A DNA stretch of 64,000 nt, taken from Setophaga petechia (lineage: Eukaryota; Chordata; Aves; Passeriformes; Parulidae). Shown piece after piece: positions 22,901-38,297 of the stretch. The notes beneath the pieces were generated by a model that was not told where the DNA came from, did not search any database, and was given only the letters and a program-made list of their open reading frames with translations. The stretch spans positions 14,162,936 to 14,226,935 of the forward strand of contig JANCRA010000025.1 of NCBI GenBank assembly GCA_024362935.1, read 5' to 3'. A program made the translations under genes and the position numbers. Numbering within the stretch: the stretch's first letter is position 1; the number at the start of each line of letters is the position of its first letter.

Positions 22901-25900
22901 CCATGGACCCAAAAGATCTGGCTAACTGTAGAGAAAAACTTCTCATTTCCTGGGGCAAACCAGAAAACGCTTCAGTATTTGGTTCTTTAAATACTTGGGA
23001 GTGACCACAAGTAATAAGCAATGTTTGCTTTTAACCTTTCATTTCTGTAACTCTCCTGTTTATTTTCTAGGACAGAACAGACTATTGCAGTTGGAAGAGC
23101 CCTGCAGTGACCATCTGCCTGGCTGAACAAAAGTTGAAGTTGTTAAGGGCATTGCCATCATGAAAGCTCATTTCCCTTCCCTGGCTGACACCAGTGTCTG
23201 GGCATGCACATTTTGTGGTAACTTCTGCACTACGTTCTGTAACTATAGGGAATAACAGGGAAATGCTCATTTGAAGAACAAAAGGATCTAATGTTGATAG
23301 AAATGGACAATTTCCTACCCTTATCACACTGTGCCCAGTGAGATTATGAAGGCTTTATGTCTCATCCCTGTTATCAACTCAGACATTTCTTCCTGAGCCA
23401 GTTGTTTTTATGATCAATAGCTTTCTTTTAATTTCCAGGCCAAGTTTATACCTCTCTGTTCCTGTGATGATGCTGACCTATGCATTAGCTTTGCCTCCCT
23501 TCCCATATATATTTATAGATAATGCCACATCTCCCCTTGGCCTTCATTATGCTAAGGTCAAATCAAGCTCTCATGGACAGAGACAGGCTTTCTTTTCCCT
23601 CTCCTGCCAATTCTGGGATGGTTTTAGCCTCTTCCACCTCTACAATCCACAACTAACATACATTTTCATGTACTCATTTATCACAGGAATCACTCTTTCT
23701 ACTTTCTTGGTTATTTCCAAGTCAAAGGCCATCAGATTGCCTCACACTACTGAATTTAATTTCATGTGTATCCTGTAAGTTCTAGTTCTCCTTACAGAAT
23801 ACCAATGTAAAGGTAGAGTTGGTCTCATAGGCAGAGAAATACAGCCCTGATCCTTTAAGAGCAGGAACAGGAACCTTTCCCCCCCAAACGAGTGTCTTTC
23901 CCTTCTAAACACAATTTGGTCCTTTTTTGTGACAGAAACAAATATGATATTTGGATGCAGGAGTCTTTTCAGATGCAATACCAATGCCATGGGCCAGGAG
24001 ACTGGTGGAGCTTCATGTGGAAGATTCCCACAGGCTGTGGTCAGCACCTGTGATCAGCCCTTCCAGTCTCCTCTACTTCCTGACCTACTTATTGCAATAT
24101 AAAAATATAAGGTAGACCACCTCCAGGAGTGGCAGAAAAATATGTTGGCTTTTGTCCTGCAACTCAGTATTTGAAATCAGAGAAGTGGGGTTCTAGAGCA
24201 CTCTCCAACGAGAAAAGCCCAAGGCAATTACTCAGTTTATTAAGAGAACACAGTTTTCTGAAACTGAAAAGAAACAGAGCACATGCTAGGATTTGCCTCC
24301 AAACTAGTCCAGGGCTTTGATATTACTGTATAGGTGTAGACATGACAATAGAAGCATAGTTGATGTGGCAAGCCAGAATCACATGCTCCTTACCATGACT
24401 GCAAAGATGCATGCAAAGCAAAACAACTTTATTAAAAGTTCATTGAAGGTTGTGAAAATTATTTGGTTCAAGGCCTTTAGCTGCATGAAGTTGAATTTCT
24501 GTGAAAGCAGCTGATACTGTAGCCATTTCTGTAACCCTCTGTCCTCTGACAGAGTGCGTGGGGTGGGAAGAAGTGAGAGGAGGTGACCCTGCCATTTGAA
24601 ACTCCGTTTCCTTGAAAGGATGGATGGAATTTTGCTTCTTCCTCTGTTTTAAAGAATTACAGCCTTGAAAGTTGAAGGTGGCAAGAGACTTCCAGAATTT
24701 TGCTTGTGTGCATAGAGCTGCCAGAAACAGTGTTGTTTGGAAAGGTTGTTCATACAATCTCAAGAAAACTCTGTTTTTGCTACAACAGCTTACTAAAAGC
24801 TGCTGGTATGCTCCTGCACGTTGTTTACTTTGGAAAATGAAATTTGAATGTTGCTTTCCCTCAATGGCAAAGCTATGCTATGCAAAGCAATACTTCAGGC
24901 AATTTATGCCACATCTGTGTCCTCACAGCTAATAAAGGAATGCAAGATGACTACAAGCTATGCAGGTATAATCACTTCACCAAATTACATAAGAGAATTT
25001 AAGAGATAAGTACTGTTCTAAGTGCTCCAAGCATATAATATATGTTGCCCAGGAGTCCATTATCCCAAAAGAAGAAAAATTATTTTGTGTCTTTGAATTG
25101 CTCTTAGAAATATCTAAAACACCCCAAGAGTGTGGTTGATTCAGCATTGCTCTAATCTGATCTTGAACAAGCTTGGTTTTCCCTTTTCCACATATGCTAT
25201 GGAACAGTAACTTCACTTTCATTAGTCCCCTGGCTAACTCCTTAGATCTGACAGTAATACAGCCATTAAGCAGATCAGCAGGGTCTCAAGTTTAACAGAA
25301 AGATCAGTATTTAGACATGTCTGACTTCAGTCCAAGGTTGCTGGCACACTTATAAACAGCCATAGATTGAGATGCAGCAATATCTTAGAGAAACAGAACA
25401 AAGCAGCAAGTTTACAGTATCCAGCTGTAATGAAATGTGAAACTCTGCCCTTGACAAGCATAATACAGCATTGTTCACTCGACACAAGAAGTGCTCCCTT
25501 CTGTAGCTTGGACTCCTACCTGCTCCAGTGCTTCCACGTGCCCCTGTGCTCCTCACACTTGCTGGTTTTGGAGCAAACACCAAGTTTTGTGCCAGGCTGT
25601 TGCACAGAAGATCTACAGCTCATCTCACTGCAGACTGTGGGGAGTAACCCCAAGGTTATTCAACATTGCGGCATCCCAGTAAGCCACAGGACATGCTGGA
25701 GAAAACATCTGTGGTACCCACACCCCCTGCCCATGGACTCACCCAGCACTCACTGACTCTGTGGGTCCAGATCTAAGCCTTAGACTCCACATTCCTCCAC
25801 TGCAGAGGACAAGGCAGTTCACTTCTGGCACAGAGCTATTTATTACTTATACCACATGCCACATTAACACAAGCTTATGTAAGCAAATTCAGAGCAAGGT

Positions 25901-26647
25901 AACATCTAATGAAAATGGCCAACAAAAAACAGGTACCATGCTATTAAAGACTGCTTTCCCTGGAAGAATTTAAAGTCATGTAGGGAATGTGTGGGAGAAG
26001 CTGACAAGATTGCAAAGCAACCTGCAGCAAGGCAGGTGTGGATGCAAAACACCTGCAAATAATCCAAATCCATTGCTAAAGGTGAGTTTGACTCTCACAC
26101 ACAATCTGTGCCCTCATCTATTTCAATCCCACCTCAGATCAGGTTGACAAGTGTTGGGTGTGATGTCCACAGACACACAAATGACCACCTGCAGTCAACA
26201 CGAGCAGTTCCACTCTCTGTGCTGGAATGACCAGGCTGGCTGGCTCATTCTCTCAGCGGTCTCTTCTACAGACTGGAGCACAGAGAAGCTTTCAGCACAC
26301 TCCTCTCCTGGCTTCCTTCACTGAACACAAGTACTTACAACCCATTCATGGAAAAACTGTGCATGCAGAGAAAAACCAGGCTGTCCCAACTGGGCTACAC
26401 TCAACAACTGGAGTCAGTACTAAGGTGACCCAGACAGGATTAAGCTGGAGGCCTGCCACATCATTAGCTTTCATCAGATCAGTATTTGGCTGCAGAAAAA
26501 GACAGATCATTTCTGGGGAAAGGCATCCATGTTTCCTTTTCTCTTCTTGGTTAAGAAACTTGATCTGGCTGTTGATTAGGGAAGCACACCAATCCATATT
26601 GTTTAAAACTCTTGCTTAAGGAGTAGGTCAAACTAAGAAATTGTGAG

Positions 26648-26810
26648 TCACAGAACCACAGAATAATTAAGATTGGAAAAGACCTCTGGAGATTGCCTAG
26701 GTTGATCCCACTGCTCAAAGCAGAGTCAGCTAAAACAGGTTATTCAGGACTGTGCCCAGTCGGGTTTTGAGTATCTCCAAGGATGGAGTCACAAGGGATG
26801 CTTTAAGCCT
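26648..26810 (-). mobile_element. CR1 LINE fragment (3' end, short)
   Basis: CACAGAACCACAGAATAATT, then GATTGGAAAAGACCTCTGGA and CTGTGCCCAGTCGGGTTTTG, ending around TCTCCAAGGATGGAGTCAC. This is the reverse complement of a CR1 tail. More diverged than the 37.9-kb copy. Confidence 0.85.
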
Positions 26811-29800
26811 AACATAATATCTCTTGCAACAGACAGACCTGCATATTTAACCTCCAGGCAGATTAATTTTTATGTAACCAGGCAATACAAGAGAGGATAG
26901 ATACTCAAGTCCCAGCACACATCACCCTAAAAGGTAAAGTCAAGGGTGCCAAAAACAGCAAGTCACTTTTTCCCCTATATCCATGAAACTCGTAAGGTCC
27001 TCAGATTTCCTCCTTACCCTGAAACAAACTCAATTGTTTATTCCCAGCCCCAATGGAACGTTAAACAAAAGAAAGCTTAACCCATGAAGACAACACATGA
27101 AGCTTCTCTAGCAGATGGTATTGGAGCTCTGAATCCCATTTTACATTCTACTCCCTAAACAAAGGCAACACCTTGTGCAAGGATTTAACTAAACTGCCTC
27201 TTCTCTCCTTGGAAACAGTTCTTACTGGTCAAGTTCAGTAACATCTGAATTTGCAGTAAACAAGCACTGCCAGAATAAAAAACAACATTTAAGAGAACCT
27301 CAAGAAGCGACTGAGTGTCATGTTGGTCCAGATGTTGACCCGGAACACGTGATTTTCTTACAAGCTGCAAGATGGAAGAGGTGCCTAATGACATCAAAAA
27401 GGATATTCACACCTAATAACAAAAAAAAATTAGGATCAAAAAATCCATGCTATGTTTTCCAAAGGCAGAGTGCAATTCCTGGCAATAGGGAACAAGGAAT
27501 AGCTATGCAGCTGGCAAGTGAACCACAAGGTTTTAAATGGATAGTTCAAAGCCAAAGATTACTCCCTTATCCTGCACTGGGGGTGTTACAAAGCTGTGAG
27601 GAAAGATAATGATGTACAGAGAAGAATCAAAAATGTATCATTTCAATTTTAAATTATCTACCTCTGCCTTTACAAAACTACTTTTTAGATGACTTGCTAT
27701 GTGTCAATATAATTTAAACCAGTAGTTTTTTGTAGAATCCAAAGACCCCTAATTCAGTTTTGGTGTAATCAAGGGGCTTTTAGCTGTTGCAGGGTTACCA
27801 TTTTAATTTTGACATACAAAGAACATAAAATAAAGTTCACCTCAGTGATGAGAGACTGTTTCTAGTCTCAGGTCATGGTGGCTACTTGGAAGCACTCAGG
27901 TAAAAAAGTGATTTTTTCCTAGGAAAGAAAAGGTCGGTCATGGGGGAAAGACAGGTTAAGAGACCAGCAGCGCAGGCTGACCCTACAAAGAGCAGATTTT
28001 TAAAAAGCCTTGTTTAGTGGGATCTACTACACACATGCATGTGGGACTGGAGATGCTCCAGCAGGTCAGCCCTCCTGCAGCCAGGGTCCTTCTTTCCTGA
28101 TCCCCTAATAGGAGGGTCTGGCGACAGGATTTGAGGAGATTACCAGGGCAAAGCTGGAAGTGCCTTCCCGCCAGCAGTCTAAAAGTGAAGTTAATCACCT
28201 CAGCACTTCTAGGGGCAAGGCCTAGGAAAGACTGAGTGAGAATGCTTTCAGCAATGGCCTGAATCCACTCACCAGCCACGCAAATAAGTCTGATCCCGTG
28301 GGCAAACAAGTCCTGAGCAATGGTTCCTGGAGGTAACATGCTGGGAGATACAGAACATACTCCTTTACACTGTTCCACACAGAACATTCCAGCAAGTCCC
28401 AATGGAACAATCTCCAGTCAAAGGTCTATACTACAAAGAACTTTTGGTAAAAGAAAATAAGCAATAATTTGTGTGTGCTTATTTAGAAAACAGCTACTTT
28501 CACTCAAATCCTCTGGCGAACAGGGAACGTGGCACTAAGCCTTTTCCAGGGGAAAAACTTCAGTCTAGATTTAGAAAAGGCTTGGTCTAGACATGGATAC
28601 CACAACCACTGAAAATGTGAAAACTTTTCTGATGTCCTCAGGGCACAGGACAGGGAGTGTCACCCTGTGTGCCCCTTCTCCCAGCAGGCAGCCCAGGTAG
28701 GGGTCCAAGGCTCAGTTCAGCTACCACTTTACCATACCCTGCAGACTTGCTTCAAAACTCAGGAATCTCAGCTGAAACTTGGAAGAAAATAGCCCAGCCA
28801 ACAACTTCTAGCCAAAACTTGAATGGAGTCTTTAGCATAAAGAGGTCGGTTAGTGACTGTAGAAGTATTCACTGAGTTTCTTCTGCATTTCATATATACA
28901 TACTCATCCTTCCCCTCACATGAAAAGGAAAGTCAGGGATTCTATTTTTAAAACAAGCTTGTTTTCATTTAAAGAGAGAAATATGCACATATGTAGTTTC
29001 AATATCAACTATTCCAGATTTTATGGGAAGTTTTTTCTTCAGTGACCTGGCCACAGTTTAGTGGTTTTCTTTTTTTTTTCTCCCTTTGTTTTTAGATCCT
29101 TCCATGAAGAGGAAACCCTTCTAGAAAGAAGAGCTATTCCCTGCAGTACCACCTCTCCCTTCCAAATTGCCAAGAACAGAGCAGGGAATAGTTTTTAGCA
29201 TGGGGACAGAGAAATCTTCCAAAAGTTTAAGGACACTCTTCTCAGACTATTTCAGTCATCAATAATTGCACTGGAATGGCACTGGAGATTCCAAAGGAAA
29301 GCTGTTATCCATCACCAGCAAGTCAGCTATGCTCAACTCTGTAAATACATCTCAGAAGAATCAAGTGTGACTTTTCCTACATTTCTAGTACTGCAAGAAC
29401 AGAACAAGGAATACAGTCTGTTTAGCTTTTATTTTTGTCTTGATATGTTTCCATTCTGAATTTCAAAATGTATTCCTGTCACTGATGTGTACATTTCCTA
29501 AAACTGAGACCTTTCAATGCAATCTCAGTCAAAAACAACCAAGAGAAAATTCAGTACCTATGTCCAAAGAAGAAGTGCTAACAGACATTTCCACCTTGAA
29601 AAAGGCCAGAGACAACAAGCTTGTTCATCAAAACCAGTTCCTGAATTTTACAACTTTCTCTTCCAGTCCTGTGGTTTCACTGGGTTTATTAAATCCTATC
29701 AGCTGGTACTATTAAGTACTTGATGATGATGCAGAAAGGAACAGCACTTTTGTGGTCGGAAATGCAGCCACACAACTTTCCTGTTAATGCATAACTGGGG

Positions 29801-32800
29801 CTGCAACAGCAGATGCACCCAGATCTCCATACATATGGATCCACGCCTTGCTTCAATCTATTTATCTAGGACATCTATTTCATGCTATCACTGAAAGGTA
29901 TTTCTTTCCCTTCCCCCTGATTTTGGCAATGCCTGGAAAGTTGTATTTTCAACTGAAGACCATGCTGGAAGCTCCCCTGCCTAACCAAACACAAGCAGCC
30001 TCTTCAGTCAGGTCAGAGATTTGACCTGACTCCCCACATGGCACAACTATCACAGGAGAAATGGAAGAGGAAAACACACACAAGGTTTGTGGTGAGATGA
30101 GATCCACCCCTTAGGCAATTGTGGGATCTACAGCTGTTTCATGCAAATCATGAACATGTCCATATCTTTATAACTTAGAGCAGAGGCTGTAAGAAATATA
30201 AAAAACCTCCCCTAGTTTTCAAAATCAGTGAAAGTTTAAAAAAAAAATTAAAAATCAGCAAGGTCTTGGCAGAAAAAAAGATTTATGTCAGCATTTTAAA
30301 AAAAAGGCAGTTTCAATCACCTCAGTATGACATGTCTGGGAAAACAAGTTTCTTTTTTTTGTTTGACTTCTTCTTAAGCTGCATTACCACTAAGTTTAAC
30401 TAGAAATTGCATGAGCAAAGCCAAGAATCCAGCCTGCTTAACAGCCAAAGAAAGAATAAAAATTATTTGTCTGGACCTACCCATTACATCTTCTGCATGC
30501 TTTAAGGACACACCTCTTTAAAAATGCAGACATATTTCATCTTGCTTACCCCTTTAAGAAAGGCTCCAATTGCTCTTTTAACATCCTCATATTTAACTTT
30601 AGTTTTAAAAACTTGTAGATTTATCACTGCCTTTTTCTTGCATTCACAGTCGCTGTACACTAAGCAGAATTTTGCTCCAGGACCTTAATTGTACTTTTTA
30701 GAGCTACAGCTAACTAGCTTTCAAAAAATTCTGGAGAAACATCAATTAGAGCAGTCCAAAGGGCTGCCCTCAGAAACTGTGACAAAGCGGTACAGAAAAG
30801 CTCATACCCACATCAGGGCTGTTGTGGAACAGAGTCCAGCTCAATGTTTGCTCTATTATCAACTTGGCACACTCAAGGGAAGTTGTGGAAGTCTGTTGTT
30901 CAAATAATTTAAAATTAGACTACTTAAAAAAATAACAGGAGGAATAAGCCCTAGCTGTCTAGATTATGTTTCCTATAATTTTGCATGAAAATTATACAAA
31001 TAGCCACAGATTTATTTTCGTGCAAGGGTAATAAGCTCATGGGATGTAAATTACCATAAGGTTTGATGCTTAAGGACAGAACATTTCAAGTGCAATATTC
31101 TTCTCACTCTCCATGAGTGTCCTCAGAGCTCTTGGTGGGGTGCCTGACAAATATATTTGTCCCACTGAGGTCACAGGTCAGCACCTGAGCCTTCTCAAGT
31201 GTGCCAAGACATTGCCCCTCAAGCCCTCTTGCACACAGCTACAGAAAAACACAAAAGGCAATCCTGATCCTCTTTCTTCTGGAATTCTGACACAGGGCAC
31301 ATACAATATCTGCCAAGTGACTGGCATGCTTCCTTGCACAGATTTCAGATGGAGAGGCACAGATAAGCACAGGGGGGGGAAAAAAAGGCAAATACACAAA
31401 TAAGACATAATTACAGCTCGTATGTAGTGGCAAACAATACATTGGGTGTATTGTAACTTGGAAAAGATCAACCTTTAGGCTCTGACACCTGCTCTGTTTT
31501 AGGTGTGATCATTGTGATCATCCAATTATCTAAGAATTCAGAGCAACACTTCACAAGCTTTCATACCTTATTTACACTAGAGTTTCTCTCAATTAAAGAA
31601 AAAATTGTAAGCTACCAATACAGCTCTGAATCAAAAATATGGTCAGAAACCTAATTTCCATAAATTACTTTAATTCAGCTTGAAAACCTGTCTGACTTAC
31701 CATCTTCAGGTAGCAAGCTGCACAAAGAGCAGAGCTCCAGAGGATGCCTACTCTCGTGGACTATGTTTTGTTCAGGAGAATGTAAACCAGCTGTGAAGTT
31801 CTGTCTTTCATGGGGTGAAGTTGTACCACAGAGCAGCTAAAGATATCACAATCATTATATGTTTGCAAAAAAGCAGTTAATTAGGCCTTGCCTAAGCAGG
31901 CAGAAAGCAACCACAGCTTAAACAAAACCATTTCTACAATGGTTTTTCATCTTTCCAGAACCAAAATACATTCTCCAGAATCTCTAAAAGGTTATGACTC
32001 AACTAGACAACCCAGGTTAGATCTTACTTTTTGAAAGCAGCAGGGATTTTCATGTGGCATCATTAAAGCTGAGTTATACAGGTAACAAGTGCTCCCAAAG
32101 GCACAGAAGGGAGACCTTTGAGAGGAACAAGTTTAGTTGGAAACGATCCTACAACCACAAAAGCACATACTGTCCTCACTATAAAAGCTATTTACTCTTC
32201 AAAGCAGCAAGATGAAAGATTACTGAAAAACTGCTGGACAAGATAAAGCAACAATTAATCTCAATTAGTGCCATTCAGTTTGTGTTCAGTTTCAAGCCTT
32301 TCATATCCACCTTTTTCAACTCCACTTTTTTGCCAGCTCGCCACCATTTTAAAGGAGAGCTACAAGAGGCTCCACAAAACCTTCATCATGAGGAGGATTA
32401 TTTGATTGCAACACAAAATTAGGCCACTTCCAAGTAATTCCCAAATCCTCAGCTGAGTCTGCTGTCACCTAGGTGGTGCAGCAAAGCAAGCTGCTCCTGC
32501 ATTTTTGCTGCCTTACTTCAGTGTTCCCCCAGAACAAGAGCACACATCCTGCTGGCTGAGCTGCCTCTCCACTCTGCACTCCAGGGAAACAGATGCATTT
32601 CAATTATGCACACTTACATCACCAGCTCCCATCCAGCAGGACACACAGAGTTCAGCTCCTCCATTAAACTGTGCTCTCCTTGGCAGCCAGGGAAGGAGGT
32701 GCAGGTGGAAAGCAGGAATCCCATCTGTGTTTTGAAGGGCAAGGGTAAATCAGCTACAACGGTGGGAGCTGGAACAGCAGTGAGGCACGAGACTGAGCTG

Positions 32801-35800
32801 AAATTCTGAGAGCACATGCAGACACTTCAGCAAAAACTGAATACTGTCACTTTTGTGTCCCCATCACACAAACACAGAGTGGTGGGCAGACAGAACCCTG
32901 GTGATGTGGCAGCTGGTTTCTCTTCTCTCCCTAAAGCAGATGATTTCATGTCAGAGTATACACTGATTTCAGTCAAAGAAAATATCCAGAACTGTCAAAC
33001 TTTTTTTAAAAGCACTTCTGACCACACTGTGGCAAGATGGGGCTAAAAAGGGAGAAGACAAAAAAGCAGTTTTGTTTGAGAGCTATTTTAAGTTCACATC
33101 TCCAGGCAGAACAGCTTTTAGCATTGCTATGCTCAGTAAGAAGCTTCAGGGTCACTTTCAGGTTACTTTCATTTGTTGTTTCTTCCCTAAGGAATAACTA
33201 GGTTTGCATGAATAGCACTGTGGAGCTTGGCTTAGACCATGCATGTGGGGGAAGGTGGAAAAAGACATGAGAGGGCTGGAAAAGACAACAAGAAAATTGC
33301 AGTGCAAAAGCTGTTTACAAATGCTGCACCACACTAAGACAATTTCCTTAGCTGCTCAGGCAAACCATTACTTTAAATCCCAAGCAATGGCTACAGAGGT
33401 GGAAAAAAGCCTGGTACCATCTCATCCTTCACATCAAGGGTAGGTGGAAGGACAAGGATGTTCCATGTAAAGCTTCCAAGAGGACAGTAGAGGAAATCTT
33501 TAGTTTTGCCCAGGAATTAAGCACTTGGCTGTAGGCTCCAGTAAAGGAAAGTGAGACTCAATTTCACCACAGCAGAAAAGACCTCTGATGAACAATATAC
33601 ACAAGTAAGAGCTAGATGGGACTCTGAAAAAGCCACTACAAACAAACAAGCAGTAATTTCCTACAAAAAAAAGGAGACAGAGTCAAAAGGAACTCAAGGA
33701 CTGCCTATTTCTGACCATGAAAGCACAGATTTCCTGGGCCTGGCTTACACAGGTTTCTATTTTTATCTGGACAGTGAAAATCTAGATGATGTAGTTAGAA
33801 GTTTCTCACCACTTTACTGACTAGTTTTTTTTTTTTTATTTGAAGTTCATGAAGGAATGGATAAACAATCCATTTATCAGCTGCACAAGCACAAGTGCTC
33901 AATGCCTGTTACTCCCTGCATCCCAACTTCATTTCTTTAGATTATCGTTGACACCTGTTTCTTTCTTATTTGCAAGTGCCATTTATGGTTGTTTTTCAGA
34001 AACCCGTGCCCTAAAAGCCTGACAGATTGCCACGTCACTTCATTAACAAACCTCCTTTGGCAACAGCTTTCTTCCACTGCTGACCAAGGCTGTGTTTGAA
34101 CAGATGATCCCAAACCAAAGAGCTTCACATGTCGACTCTTGGCTTTGCCAAGTCAGCCTGTAACCCCTGAACATGGGGAATTCTTGACATGGAACTTCTT
34201 TAACTGTGGCATCTTTTATTCCCCCAGAAGAGCTAGTAAACATGCTTTTATAGTAATCTTTAAGCTTCTAGAAATGACTGTCCTTTCTTTGTCTTGACAT
34301 GCCTTTCCTTCTCTTGAAAATTCTGAATTTTCTATTACCCTAGCACATTTTATAATACATTCTTTAATCCCTTTGCTGATTGACAACTTCACTTAAGATT
34401 TTATCTTCATCTTCTTGGGATTACTTACATGGTCAAACTCTGCTCTTCAAATAGCTTGTAAAGTGAGGATTGAACAATAAGGGGTGGGAGAAATGAGTTT
34501 AGCATCAGACAGAACAATTCTGGCTCCTAGGGTTGGGCAAGCCTTGGAAAAGACAAGACTTCTTGCCATCATACTGCAGATCACCTGCCAAACAGAAACA
34601 AAAACCCCCCACAAAACAACAAAAAAAAAAAACCAATAACTAAAAAGATCACAAAAAAACCCCAACCTCTTTCAGATCCAGTTACCACACTGAAATGCAA
34701 AGGAACAGGCAATGCCAGAGAGCTGATAGCCTCCACCCTTGCTACAGCAACAGAGCCTGCCAACCAGCTATTTATCAAAAATCCACAGCCACATGAGCTG
34801 GAAAACACTCCTCTCTTCAGACTCTTGACAACTGTCCCAGCTCAGGTTCATACCAAAACCCCAGTTTGGTACATGCAGAACCTCTGACAGGCTTCACTAC
34901 ACTGAGAATGTGACTAAAAAGGTGCTGCTTCAACACCTCCTCAGCTTAATACTTGTGTTAGGTCTAATATTAGAATATTCTAAGTCCATTAGGGGTAACT
35001 GCTTTCATTAGCCTTTAAATAGTTTTTCCATGGCAGTATCTCTGAATTCTCTCTCACAGTCTTCAAGCACTGGGGCACACTCTCCTCCTCACCGTTTTCT
35101 GAGGATGGCACAGGGGGAAACACTAAGGACAGCTAATTAACACAAAACCACAGCCCCAAAACACAAAAGGTTTTGCCAGCATAACACTGAAGAGAAGTGT
35201 CAGAGGGTGTGCACTGCGCTGCTCTCCTGGCTCAGGTTTTTGCCACAATATCTGGTCACATGCTGAGCTCTGCAAAGGCATTTGGGAAAGCCATTCCCTT
35301 CCTTGGGAGAACCAAAATCAACAGGAGGACCTGCATCCACAACAGGGTTCCCAGAGGCTGCCACAAAAAGCTTCCTCTCCTGTCATTGCACCTGAGATGT
35401 ACAGAGATGGTCAGCCTTGGGTGTTATTTAGAGAGGATGCTACAATTACCTTCATTCTGCTCTATTAAAGCCCTTGGGATGAATTATGTTGCACCATTCT
35501 GGTTAAGAAGAGGCCTCTCCAAGCAGTGTTCACACATGCACCTGCTCCCTCCAAAGCTGCTGTGCTAAAACCTGCAGTTCCTCCTCTCCACAGCTGATGT
35601 GCTCCCAACCTTGACAGAACAAAACAAAATGAGGGAAACACACAAGCCTTTCAAGTCTAATTTCTGAAGCCATTTAGACACTGAGAACAAAACTGTTTGA
35701 TCAGCAACAAGCAGACAGGAATAGCTCAGCCCTGAAAAGACTCTGAAGGGAGAAAAAGAACATAGCACAAAGGTTTATTTCACTACTGCTGCTCAAAGAC

Positions 35801-37888
35801 CTAAAGATAACTTACACCTATGTATATCTCAATCTGTGGTACCTTACATGCCCTCTTGACCAATTCTTGACCCAGAAAAAAAATGCCCTAAAGGGACAGA
35901 GAGGAAACTACATGAATATTTATGCTCTTTAAGAACAATAATATGTGTATCAAAATATGCAATATATAAACAGTTTACTAAGGGCCAGATTTTGAGTGTT
36001 ACATTGTCCAGCCAAATTTTTTTGTTTATAAACTATTACATGAATCAATCTTTTAAGAAACCTGTGAGTCTCCTGCTGAAAACAAGCAAAGTATTAGTCC
36101 TTGAAACCTCACACAAGCAGTAATTATTTTTAGACTAAAGGATACTGAGTGAAGGTTATGAGGCGAGCAATGTCATTTGCAAATAAGCTCTCTGAAGCAG
36201 GAAACATCTGAATTTGGGCCTGTGGCTGTTCAAAACAAACTATCTTGTGTTTCTAGCCAAAGGCATATTTTACACATAGAAAAGTGCTGGTTTCCAGAAA
36301 CAAAACACAACTGACACTCTTGAGCACCTGTGACAGACACCAAACCTCCAGAATATAAAACAGTGACAGAAGACGGACCCCTCTCCTACCTAATCTGAAG
36401 TTCAGAATTACTCGAATGCTTTGAACAGAGAAAGGGACAGGAGGCTGCATCCAAAGTAAAGGAAGTAAATGGAGAGATGGCTTATTTTCAACAACAAACA
36501 GGCACAGCCATGGTTTCAATTCATGTAATGAGACCACTGAGATTCACATGAGCTCAAACACAGCCCTCAGCACAGACCAGTGGAGCAGGAGGAATAAAAT
36601 TTACACTGGACATTCCTATTCCTCTTCCATCAAACAGAACACCAGGTGAGCAGAGCCCTGCTTCCCATCACTGCTGGTGCAGGTTAGGAGCAGTCAGAGG
36701 ATGTAAGGATGAGTGGCCCTGTTGTTTTATGGACAATTTGAGATTCAAGGAATAAATACTGTTCTTTCCCAGCCTTCAAATTAGATTTCAGCAGAGGAAA
36801 AAAGACTGGCCTGAATACTCCACATTTTTGCAGCAGCAAGGAAGAACAGGTTAGTACAAGAGCCTCTGGAAAATATCCTGTCAGAAGCTTCCCTGTACAG
36901 GTCATATTTCTGGCTTGTTCTCTTGAACAAAAGCAATCCCACATAGCTATGTTCATTTCACCAAAATGACTTTTTGGGAATGTGGGGAAACCTACAAATA
37001 TCAGAAGTATTTTTTATGGGCAGGTGGATTTCCACCCTCACCACCCTCCCACGGATATTTATTTTCCAGATTATGAAACATGAGCCTTTGGGTACCTCAT
37101 ATTCAAAAGCAGTTATTTTTTTATTTAAGTTCCAGCCTTTTTTACTGCTGTTACAGCTCCCCACATATACTCCTTACCCTGCCTACTTAGAGGACTAAAC
37201 ACCAAATGCAAGCAGCATTTCAAGACTCGAGATCTTGTCAGATCAGAGTTTTTCATGCTTGATCATACAATATGTCTCTCACATAAGCTTTTACACATAT
37301 TATAACTGGCTGCATTACTTTTTTAAACAGATGTTATCTAAGAAAAAACCAATATTTTGGTGGTGTGCCTTGAGAAAGGCATAACATCTCAGCTGTTGTT
37401 CATTTGAGACTAACCCAACTTCTTCTAGAGCTGAGCTCAGTACATGGGCACCACAAAACTCCTGAAAGGAGGAGCTGAGCTGAAAGGCAACAGCTCTACC
37501 ATATGACTTTAAGACACAGATTCATTCTCTTCCCATCAATGATGAGTATTTACATTTATGGCTCAGCATTTTCTTCAGTATAGTATCTCCACACCAGACA
37601 AGTTCTAGATTAAATACATTAGAACTGGAACCAAACTTTTAAGTCTTACATATACTCTCAAACAACCAAAGGAATAACTGATTTTAGCCTGCTACTCTGC
37701 ATTCTAGAACAGTCAAACCATGACCAAATTTCTGAACCACAAAGTTAACACATTTGGCTAGAAAAGATTTTGATTTTTTTAATCAATTTATTCAACAAAA
37801 GAGTTGTCATGACTTACAAATCTTTGTACCAGTTGTGGCTACCAAGCTCTGCAAGATGGAAAAAATGTTAAAGCAATACTGCTTGAAA

Positions 37889-38125
37889 AATCATAGAATC
37901 ATAGCATGGTTTGGGTTGGAAGGGACCCTAAAGATCTCCTAGTTTCAACCCCCCATCACAGGCAGGGACACCTTCCACTAGACCAAGCTGCTCTAAATCC
38001 CATCCAGCCTGGCCTCAAACACTTCCAGGGATGGGGCATCCACAGCTTCTCTGGACAAGCCCTGCCAGAGCCTCAGCACCCCCACAGCAAAGGTGTTTTC
38101 CTTACTACCTAATTACACAGGAAAG
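37889..38125 (-). mobile_element. CR1 LINE fragment (3' end)
   Basis: Begins ATCATAGAATCATAGCATGG, retaining the CR1 terminal octamer repeat, then TTTGGGTTGGAAGGGACCCT, GCAGGGACACCTTCCACTAG and CTTCCAGGGATGGGGCATCC. Little-diverged termini suggest a comparatively young copy. It faces the 38.3-kb fragment tail-to-tail in reverse order (see findings). Confidence 0.92.
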
Positions 38126-38297
38126 GAAAACATCTACTGTCACCCCCCTACTCAGCCTGAGCCCAACTCCAGCTGGGAAGGAAAGAGCACCAGTGACCAG
38201 CAGACTTAGCCAGCTGTTCTGCTGGCCTATCCTTTCTGGAGATGTTATAAAAACTCTTCTTTGAACAGCACAGATTTCCTCCCTAGCTCTTCCTGGG

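Noticed and set aside
27983..28402. Minus-strand open frame of 139 codons
   Set aside because: Considered as a pseudogene or LTR piece, but no family is recognisable and no termini were found.
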